DNA from: Clostridiales bacterium PH28_bin88
GTDB lineage: Bacteria > Bacillota > PH28-bin88
DNA: 64,000 bases
Direction of reading: 5' to 3'
NCBI GenBank assembly: GCA_000987045.1
Contig: LAKY01000027.1
Span: forward strand, 1-64,000
Each line of letters begins with the position of its first letter. The first letter of the stretch is position 1. The translations under genes were made by a program, and so were the position numbers. The notes beneath the pieces are model-generated. The model did not search any database. It worked only from the letters and a program-made list of their open reading frames with translations, and was not told the DNA's origin. Shown piece after piece: positions 57,859-64,000 of the stretch.

Positions 57859-57984
57859 CTACTTGTTTTCCGGCCCTCTTTCCGGGTCGACAAACCGGAC
57901 CCGGCTCCGAACCCGGTGAAGTTCCTTCAATCTCACCCTGGAACGGCGGGCTTGATTCTCCCTTGTAAGGCCACGTGCTGCCAT
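57859..57984 (-). CDS. Possible 41-residue arginine-rich protein
   Basis: Opens at ATG 57984 behind GTAGGTGAAC and reads MAARGLTRENQARRSRVR, one quarter arginine. It starts 12 bases after the stop of the 70-residue frame upstream. No family recognised; tentative. Confidence 0.35.
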   Translation of the reverse strand: MAARGLTRENQARRSRVRLKELHRVRSRVRFVDPERGPENK

Positions 57985-57996
57985 TCTCTTGTTCAC

Positions 57997-58209
57997 CTAC
58001 CCTTTTTCCCGGTCGTACCTGCGTTTTGTGGTCAACTTGTTAGGGGGAGTCTTGAACGGGTTCTCTTTGACCGTCTGTTCCTGGTGGGCCAACTGGTCCG
58101 GTACCAGTTCCCCTTTCAACGAAAACATCTCTGGCCTTATTTCGTGCTTTCTTCTCACCACGCTTACCACCCCTTTGCCGCTATTGTCCCCGGGCGGGTC
58201 TGACTCCAT
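57997..58209 (-). CDS. Possible 70-residue small basic protein
   Basis: Hydrophilic frame with codon third positions as GC-rich as real neighbours; contains LKGELVPDQLAHQEQTV and ends TTKRRYDREKG. The ATG at 58209 lacks a good ribosome site, so an internal start is possible. No family recognised. Confidence 0.38.
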   Translation of the reverse strand: MESDPPGDNSGKGVVSVVRRKHEIRPEMFSLKGELVPDQLAHQEQTVKENPFKTPPNKLTTKRRYDREKG

Positions 58210-58251
58210 TTTAGTTTACCCGTACCAGCCTTCGGGTTATGCCGTTGCCCC

Positions 58252-58285
58252 CAATAATAAACCCGGGGTCGTGATAACCCCGGGT
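58252..58285 (-). terminator. Terminator of the NifU-like gene
   Basis: ACCCGGGG and CCCCGGGT pair around a nine-base loop; on the minus strand TTATTATTGG follows. Confidence 0.75.
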
Positions 58286-58298
58286 GCTTCCCGCCAAA

Positions 58299-58520
58299 TT
58301 AGACTGAAACCACCTGTTTGACTTCAGGAATTTGTTCCTTGAGCACCCGCTCAATGCCCATTTTCAGGGTCATGGTGGCACCCGGGCACCCGGCGCACGC
58401 ACCTTTTAGCTTCACCTTGACGGTCCCGTCTTCCTCCACGTCTACCAACTGAACATCGCCACCGTCCCTCTGCAGGAGCGGCCTGACTTTATCCAGGACA
58501 GTTTCTACCTTTTCACGCAC
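58299..58520 (-). CDS. NifU-like C-terminal domain protein (Nfu)
   Basis: 73 residues. LQRDGGDVQLVDVEEDG and the cluster motif GACAGCPGA (CxxC) define an iron-sulfur scaffold/carrier of the Nfu type. GTG start behind AAAGGAGTG. Confidence 0.93.
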   Translation of the reverse strand: MREKVETVLDKVRPLLQRDGGDVQLVDVEEDGTVKVKLKGACAGCPGATMTLKMGIERVLKEQIPEVKQVVSV

Positions 58521-58739
58521 TATTCTTCACTCCTTTCCGCTTGTCCTCTCATTATAACATATCTTGCCCGTCGCATGACATTTCTTTCTTACTTATCGTA
58601 AAAATTTGTTGGTCTGGCATCGCCCTCTGATGGTTTTGTTTACCGCGAGGTAACAATAATTGAGCAGCAGGGTTAACCGTTGTTTCCGTCGAAGATATGA
58701 GGAAACGGCAAGCACCCGATAAAGGAAGGACCCCCCTCC

Positions 58740-60485
58740 ATGAAGCAGTTTCGTACCTTGAAGGAGTTCTTTATCCGCTATAAATGGCGCTATGGCCTGG
58801 GCCTGTTGTGGCTCCTGGCCGTGGACTTGTTGCAACTGGCAGTACCCCGCATCCTCGGTAACTTCACCGATGCCTACCAGCAGGGGCGCCTGCACCAGGG
58901 CAACCTCTGGAAGTATACCGCTACCGTCATCGCCATTGCCGCTGCCATCGCTGTTTCCCGCTACCTGTGGCGCATGTACATCAACGGGACTTCCCGGCTT
59001 TTGGAGTACTGGCTGCGCAACAAACTGTTTGCCCACCTTTTGCTCCTGTCCCCCCGGTTTTATGATGAGCATAAAACCGGGGATCTGATGGCCCACCTCA
59101 CCAATGACATCAATGCTGTGAAGATTGCCTTCGGCATCGGGCTGGTGATGATTACCGACGCCCTGGTGCTTACCTTTACCACTACCGGCATCATGGCAGG
59201 AACCATCCACCCCACCCTGACCGCGATAGCCCTTTTGCCCCTCCCCTTGATGGTGGTGGTGGTAACCCGCTTCGGCCGGGTGATCCACCACCGGTTCAAG
59301 CATGTGCAGGAGGCCTTCGGCCAACTTACCGGCAGGACTCAGGAAAACCTGGCCGGCATCCGGGTGGTCCAGTCCTTCGTCCAGGAGGAGGCGGAAGTGG
59401 ACAAATTCGCGGCGTCGGCCCGCGAGACCCTGGAGCGAAACATGCAGCTGGTACGGATCTCGGGAGTGTTTTTCCCGCTGGTGCAGTTCATGTCCTCGGC
59501 CAGCTTTCTGATAGTGCTGGGCTACGGGGGAACGCTGGTGGTGCAAAAGCGGCTTACCCTCGGCGACTTTGTTGCTTTCAATACTTACATGGCCATGCTG
59601 ACCTGGCCCATGATGGCCCTGGGGTGGGTAATCAACCTGCTGCAGAGGGGAGCAGCTTCCATGGCCCGCATCAACGCCATCCTGGATAACCAGCCGGAGA
59701 TCCGGGACGCGGAGGACGTGCTGCCGGTAGCAGACCTCCAAGGAGCCGTCAAGTTTGACAACCTTACCTTTGCCTACCCCGGCAGCCCCGGTCCGGTCCT
59801 GAAGGACATCAACCTCTCGGTGGCAGCCGGGCAGACTCTGGCTATCGTAGGCCGGACAGGCAGCGGCAAATCCACCCTGGTGAACCTGATCATACGGCTG
59901 TATGACCCGCCTGAAGGCCACCTCCACGTCGACGGTTACGAGATCCACCGGCTCCCCCTGGAGGTGTTACGGGACAAAACCGGCTACGTTCCCCAGGACA
60001 CTTTCCTGTTTTCCGCCACCATCCGTGAGAACATCGCCCTGGCCGGACACTTTTCCGAAGAGGAGATCCTGGCCGCCGCCCGGGTATCTCACATTTACGA
60101 AGACGTGGTAACCTTCCCCGATGGATTCGATACCATGGTGGGAGAGCGAGGTGTAACCCTCTCCGGCGGGCAGAAACAGCGGGTCGCCATCGCCCGGGCG
60201 GTGATCAAGAACCCCCGCATCCTCATCCTAGACGACAGCCTGTCGGCGGTAGATACCCGTACGGAAGAGAAGATCCTTCAGGAGTTGCGGCAGGTGCGGC
60301 AGGGGCGCACCACCATCGTGATTTCTCACCGCATCTCCACCATCCGGGACGCAGACATCATCATCGTGTTGGAGGAAGGCCGGATCGTGGAACAGGGCAC
60401 CCACCAGGAACTGGTGGCCAAAGGCGGCCTGTACCACCGGCTTTATACCAAACAGTTGTTAGAAGAAAAAATCGCTAACCAGTGA
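58740..60485 (+). CDS. ABC multidrug exporter half-transporter (degenerate ATP site)
   Basis: 581 residues. Six membrane segments (about 15-300) precede an ATPase domain with GRTGSGKST, LSGGQKQR and Walker B ILILDDSLSAVD. The catalytic glutamate after Walker B is replaced by D, as in the YheI/BmrC-type partner of heterodimeric exporters. Substrate unknown. The partner gene follows. Confidence 0.93.
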   Translation: MKQFRTLKEFFIRYKWRYGLGLLWLLAVDLLQLAVPRILGNFTDAYQQGRLHQGNLWKYTATVIAIAAAIAVSRYLWRMYINGTSRLLEYWLRNKLFAHLLLLSPRFYDEHKTGDLMAHLTNDINAVKIAFGIGLVMITDALVLTFTTTGIMAGTIHPTLTAIALLPLPLMVVVVTRFGRVIHHRFKHVQEAFGQLTGRTQENLAGIRVVQSFVQEEAEVDKFAASARETLERNMQLVRISGVFFPLVQFMSSASFLIVLGYGGTLVVQKRLTLGDFVAFNTYMAMLTWPMMALGWVINLLQRGAASMARINAILDNQPEIRDAEDVLPVADLQGAVKFDNLTFAYPGSPGPVLKDINLSVAAGQTLAIVGRTGSGKSTLVNLIIRLYDPPEGHLHVDGYEIHRLPLEVLRDKTGYVPQDTFLFSATIRENIALAGHFSEEEILAAARVSHIYEDVVTFPDGFDTMVGERGVTLSGGQKQRVAIARAVIKNPRILILDDSLSAVDTRTEEKILQELRQVRQGRTTIVISHRISTIRDADIIIVLEEGRIVEQGTHQELVAKGGLYHRLYTKQLLEEKIANQ

Positions 60486-60516
60486 TTTCCCACTTCCCAC
60501 TTCTCAACCGGGAGGG

Positions 60517-62358
60517 ATGTCCGTGCACGGTATACAGGGAATGCAAGGCATACACCAGGAAGAGGTGCTCGGAAAGGCCTACGACAGCGTCCTGATGCGG
60601 CGGCTGTTGGGTTATGTCCGGCCGTACCGGCACTGGGTCCTGATGGCCGTTCTCCTCCTGGCGGCTATCACCGCTACCGACCTGGTGCGCCCCCTGCTGG
60701 TCCAGCAGGCCATCGACAACTACCTGACAGTGCCGGTATCGCGAGAGGTGGCGGTAGCCGGCCTGTGGCGCCTGGGGGGGCTGTATTTCCTGGCCATCCT
60801 GTTAAACTTCCTCCTGAGCTACGGCCAGGCCTACCTGCTCCAGTTCACCGGGCAAAAGATTATTTACGACATCCGCCTGCAGGTGTTCACCCACCTGCAG
60901 CGCATGTCCCTGTCCTTCTTTGACCGGAACCCGGTGGGGCGGCTGGTTACCCGGGTAACCAACGATACCGAAACCCTCAATGAGATGTACACCAGCGTGC
61001 TGGTCAACCTGTTCAAAGACCTGTTCTTGCTGGCAGGCATCATCCTGGTGATGCTGCGGCTGGATGTGGGTCTGGCCCTGGTCAGTTTCACCGGTCTACC
61101 CTTGGTGCTGGTAGCCACCAGGTTATACCAGGGGCAGGCCCGGGAGGCTTACCGCATGGTGCGCACCCGCCTGGCCCGGCTAAACGCCTTCCTGGCGGAA
61201 CACATTTCAGGCATGCGCGTGATCCAGATCTTCCACCGGGAGCAGGCCAAGCAGGCGGAATTTGAACAGGTCAACCACGACCACTACCAGGCCAGCATGC
61301 GTGAGCTCTTTACCTTTGCCGTCTTCCGTCCCTCCATGGACTTCATCTACTCCCTGGTACTGGCAATGCTGTTGTGGTACGGCGGGGGCCAGATCATCCG
61401 GGAACATGTGAGTTTCGGGGTGTTGTACGCCTTTATCAATTATATTGAACAGTTCTTCCGGCCCATTAACGACCTGTCGGAGAAATATACCATCCTGCAG
61501 TCCGCCATGGCCTCTTCGGAGCGCATCTTTCAACTGCTGGACCGGCCGCCGGAAATCACGGAGCCGGCCAACCCCGTGCCTTTGCCGCTGGTCCGGGGCC
61601 GCATCGAGTTCGACGGTGTCTGGTTTGCCTACGAGCCAGGGGAATGGGTGCTGAAGGATGTCAGTTTTAGCATCGAACCCGGAGAGACCGTCGCCTTCGT
61701 AGGAGCAACCGGGGCCGGCAAAACTTCCATCATCAGCCTGATCAGCCGGCTGTACGACGTGCAACAAGGGGAAATACGCATCGACGGCGTCAATATCAAG
61801 GATGTTGCCCTGTCCCACCTGCGCCGCCATATCGGGGTAGTGATGCAGGACGTATTCCTGTTTGCCGGGGATATTCAGGGTAACATCCGGTTGAATAACG
61901 AGGAAATAAGCGACAGGCGCGTACGGGAGGTGGCCGGGTATGTGAACGCCGACCATTTTATCCGCCTTCTTCCCAACGGCTACGCCGAGGAGGTGAAGGA
62001 ACGGGGAGCCACTCTCTCCACCGGCCAGCGACAGCTCCTGGCCTTCGCCCGCGCCCTGGCCTTCGACCCCGCCATCCTGGTGCTGGACGAGGCCACCGCC
62101 AACATCGACACCGAGACAGAACTCCTGATCCAGGACGCCCTGAAGAAAATCACCAGGGGCCGCACAACCATCGTGATCGCCCACCGGCTGTCCACCATCC
62201 AGCACGCCGACCGGATCATCGTGCTGCACCGGGGCCGGGTGCGGGAGACCGGCACCCACCAGGAACTCCTGGCCAGGGGTGGGATGTATTATGACCTGTA
62301 CCAATTGCAGTACAGGGACGGGATGGGAGGTGAAAACGGTGCCAATCATCGAGTTTAG
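60517..62358 (+). CDS. ABC multidrug exporter half-transporter (catalytic ATP site)
   Basis: 613 residues, YheH/BmrD-like. Membrane part then GATGAGKTS, LVLDEATANID with the catalytic glutamate, and a signature LSTGQRQL that departs from LSGGQ. This pairs with the D-for-E partner upstream, so one composite site should be weak and one active. Start ATG 60517 or GTG 60523 behind GGGAGGG. Confidence 0.93.
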   Translation: MSVHGIQGMQGIHQEEVLGKAYDSVLMRRLLGYVRPYRHWVLMAVLLLAAITATDLVRPLLVQQAIDNYLTVPVSREVAVAGLWRLGGLYFLAILLNFLLSYGQAYLLQFTGQKIIYDIRLQVFTHLQRMSLSFFDRNPVGRLVTRVTNDTETLNEMYTSVLVNLFKDLFLLAGIILVMLRLDVGLALVSFTGLPLVLVATRLYQGQAREAYRMVRTRLARLNAFLAEHISGMRVIQIFHREQAKQAEFEQVNHDHYQASMRELFTFAVFRPSMDFIYSLVLAMLLWYGGGQIIREHVSFGVLYAFINYIEQFFRPINDLSEKYTILQSAMASSERIFQLLDRPPEITEPANPVPLPLVRGRIEFDGVWFAYEPGEWVLKDVSFSIEPGETVAFVGATGAGKTSIISLISRLYDVQQGEIRIDGVNIKDVALSHLRRHIGVVMQDVFLFAGDIQGNIRLNNEEISDRRVREVAGYVNADHFIRLLPNGYAEEVKERGATLSTGQRQLLAFARALAFDPAILVLDEATANIDTETELLIQDALKKITRGRTTIVIAHRLSTIQHADRIIVLHRGRVRETGTHQELLARGGMYYDLYQLQYRDGMGGENGANHRV

Positions 62359-62536
62359 CGGACCTAAATTAACAGCGGACCAAAAGCGCGAACTTGTTGC
62401 AGAGTTTACCAGGACGGCTCAACAGGTTACTAACCTGCCGGTAGAAGCCTTTACGGTGATTATCCAAGAAATCCCTTCCGAGAATGTGGGGGTGGCCGGG
62501 CAACTGCTATCCGACCGGCAACGTTCCCAAGGCTGA
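62339..62536 (+). CDS. 4-oxalocrotonate tautomerase family protein
   Basis: 65 residues. GTG then PIIEFSGPKLT: after removal of Met the catalytic Pro-1 is exposed. GGAGGTG lies nine bases ahead, within the end of the ABC gene (20-base overlap). The likely role is a small-molecule tautomerase; substrate unknown. Confidence 0.88.
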   Translation: MPIIEFSGPKLTADQKRELVAEFTRTAQQVTNLPVEAFTVIIQEIPSENVGVAGQLLSDRQRSQG

Positions 62537-62545
62537 AGCAGCGCT

Positions 62546-62625
62546 CTCTCATTTTGATATTGGTCTCAAAATGATATAACAACCGGTTGCAAAGGCATTT
62601 GCCTGGTACATATCATTTTGATACC
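62546..62625. repeat. Repeated TATCATTTTGATACC element
   Basis: GGTCTCAAAATGATAT (62562-62577) and ATATCATTTTGATACC (62610-62625) face each other, and TCTCATTTTGATATTGG (62547-62563) is a third copy. It resembles an operator upstream of the oxidoreductase gene. Confidence 0.6.
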
Positions 62626-62749
62626 ACAGATCTAAATATTATGATGTTCCCTTCCTGTACTACCAAGCCGGCTTAACCTGCAGGGGCCTTGATTCCCAAC
62701 GCCTGCACCGGGCGACCCACCTGGTGATATTTTCTGGCATGAATATTGC

Positions 62750-62778
62750 TAGACAATAGAGGTGAGGACGTTTATAAT
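62750..62778 (+). promoter_or_regulatory. Probable promoter of the oxidoreductase gamma gene
   Basis: TAGACA, 17-base spacer, TATAAT; starts transcription about 13 bases before the ATG. Confidence 0.55.
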
Positions 62779-62797
62779 GGGCAGGGGATGATCAGAC

Positions 62798-63355
62798 ATG
62801 AAACAGTTCAATGAGCTTCGTCTAAGCGGTTCGGGAGGTCAAGGCCTCATTTTGGCAGGGATTATCCTGGCCGAAGCGGCTATCAAAGAAGGCAAGAACG
62901 CGGTGCAAACCCAGTCTTACGGTCCTGAAGCCCGGGGAGGGGCCAGCAAGGCTGAGGTCATCATATCATCGGAAGAAATCGATTACCCCAAGGTTTCCAA
63001 GCCGGACGTACTGCTGGCCATGACCCAGGAAGCCTGCGACAAGTACAGGCGCGACCTGCGGCCTGACAGTTTATTGCTGGCGGATGCCACCCACGTCCAT
63101 GATATCCCCGCCGGCTCTACCCGGGTTTATTCACTACCGATTACCAGGGTAGCCCGTGAGGAACTGGGGAAAGAGATGGTTGCCAACATCGTGGCGCTGG
63201 GTGCTCTGGCGCAGCTAACGGGAGTGGTTTCCCGGGAATCCCTGGTATCCGCCATTTTAGCACGGGTGCCGAAAGGTACGGAAAACCTCAACGAAAGGGC
63301 CTTTCAAGCCGGCTGGTCGCTGGCGCAAGCGGCAAAACAAAGAATCTCCGCCTAA
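62798..63355 (+). CDS. 2-oxoacid:ferredoxin oxidoreductase gamma subunit
   Basis: 185 residues. ELRLSGSGGQGLILAGIILAEAA and SYGPEARGGASKAEVIIS are typical of the gamma (KorC/VorC) subunit of 2-oxoglutarate or branched-chain 2-oxoacid ferredoxin oxidoreductases. Alpha and beta subunits are not beside it. A delta-like ferredoxin lies 5.5 kb away on the other strand. Confidence 0.92.
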   Translation: MKQFNELRLSGSGGQGLILAGIILAEAAIKEGKNAVQTQSYGPEARGGASKAEVIISSEEIDYPKVSKPDVLLAMTQEACDKYRRDLRPDSLLLADATHVHDIPAGSTRVYSLPITRVAREELGKEMVANIVALGALAQLTGVVSRESLVSAILARVPKGTENLNERAFQAGWSLAQAAKQRISA

Positions 63356-63386
63356 TTATTTTCGCTAATCGCCTAATAAAGATGTG

Positions 63387-63419
63387 AAGGCCTCCTCCAA
63401 GCGGGAAGAGGCCTTTCTT
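63387..63419 (+). terminator. Terminator of the gamma-subunit gene
   Basis: AAGGCCTC pairs with GAGGCCTT around a 13-base loop, followed by TCTTG. Confidence 0.7.
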
Positions 63420-63513
63420 GTACCATTAGAAAGTATAACTTTCTTGGCGTAAGTGCGACTAAGACCATAATGGGCAAGCCTTCTGTAGCGCAAGCCAAGT
63501 TTTCTTTAATGTT

Positions 63514-63969
63514 TTAGATGCGGAACAGCCGAAAGATGAGGGCCAGGATGCCCGCCCCCACCAGGGGACCCACCGATACGCCTCGCAAGAAAGCCACGCC
63601 TACGATGGTCCCAATGATGATGGCACTGATTAGCTGGGGCTCTTCAGACAACAGCCCTACCCCCCGGCCGGCAAAATAGGTGACAAGCATCCCCATAACA
63701 ATGGCCAGCAGAGTGCGGACCTGTTTTAACGAACCGAGGATTTCCTGGTAGGAGATACGCCCGGAGGCCAGAGGAACCAGGATGGCCGCGGTGAGCACCA
63801 CCACCCCTATTTGAATCCCGTTCTTGTCCAGGAACGGGAATACCGGCTTGTCCAGACCAAGCAGGTTCAAGAGGAGCACCAGGGCTGCCGCCACCGCCAC
63901 CGGGTTGTTGCCGCCGAATAAGGCCAGGGCTAGGACAACCAGCACAGCAACGTTTCCCGCACTAACCAT
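63514..63969 (-). CDS. DUF441 membrane protein
   Basis: 151 residues with four membrane segments and the phrases FPFLDKNGIQIGVVVLTAAILVP-like and SVGPLVGAGILALIFRLF, matching the YtwI/YeaL DUF441 family of unknown function. Complete inside the window; starts 31 bases from the right edge. Confidence 0.92.
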   Translation of the reverse strand: MVSAGNVAVLVVLALALFGGNNPVAVAAALVLLLNLLGLDKPVFPFLDKNGIQIGVVVLTAAILVPLASGRISYQEILGSLKQVRTLLAIVMGMLVTYFAGRGVGLLSEEPQLISAIIIGTIVGVAFLRGVSVGPLVGAGILALIFRLFRI

Positions 63970-64000
63970 ACTGTTGCGACCGACGCTTTTTGAACCAACT

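Noticed and set aside
58593..59948. A 451-residue open frame on the minus strand
   Set aside because: It lies wholly opposite the ABC exporter gene, shows no family features and its composition is that of a reverse shadow of a GC-rich gene.

Overview
The window looks like a chromosome segment of a spore-forming, anaerobic Gram-positive bacterium of the Peptococcaceae/Moorella kind. This is inferred, not proven, from strong AGGAGG ribosome sites, a glmS ribozyme, a T-box leader, a YabG-like sporulation domain, FmdB/DUF3786/ferredoxin genes and a 2-oxoacid:ferredoxin oxidoreductase subunit. Most genes are GC-rich. The GNAT-PIN gene at the left end and a few remnants are clearly AT-richer.

Positions 1-17,400 form a defence island read leftward. 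It holds a GNAT-PIN fusion protein, a complete type III restriction-modification pair (Res, Mod), a SNF2-type helicase that has lost its second RecA-like domain and carries an in-frame stop, and a both-ends-truncated HsdM fragment. It also holds a six-gene type III CRISPR effector operon (Cmr1, Cmr6, a Csx11/Cas10-like large subunit, Cmr4, Cmr5 and a Cas5-type RAMP). The large subunit keeps an HD motif, but the place where the cyclase GGDD motif should be reads AEPG. I see no CRISPR array, Cas1/Cas2 or cyclic-oligoadenylate effector.

Positions 17,900-27,050 carry galU and a very large cyclic beta-glucan synthase-like protein, an evident pair for UDP-glucose supply and use. Positions 27,100-28,600 are a patch of small and truncated genes. 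A marR-MFS operon follows with a clear promoter and palindrome, then a RidA remnant and a tandem 20-bp repeat.

Positions 30,700-38,000 hold the conserved cell-wall/c-di-AMP group cdaA-cdaR-(FAD oxidoreductase)-glmM-glmS. Between glmM and glmS lies a glmS ribozyme, preceded by a 16-codon leader ORF whose stop codon ends exactly at the predicted cleavage site. Two DUF881 genes run rightward from 38,382.

Positions 40,100-53,800 are one branched-chain amino-acid operon read leftward: promoter, T-box leader, ilvE, ilvD, ilvB, ilvN, a second acetolactate synthase large subunit, leuA, leuC, leuD, leuB, cimA. ilvC is absent from its usual place after ilvN.

Positions 53,800-64,000 are a mixed region: YabG-like fragment, small unknown proteins, DUF3786, FmdB zinc ribbon, HD-GYP protein, ferredoxin, a glutamine-rich protein, NifU-like protein, a heterodimeric ABC exporter pair, tautomerase, an orphan oxidoreductase gamma subunit and DUF441.

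Scattered through positions 32,700-60,500 are about ten intergenic inverted repeats built from stuttered words of roughly seven bases. Two of them sit in apical parts of helices in the glmS ribozyme and the T-box leader.
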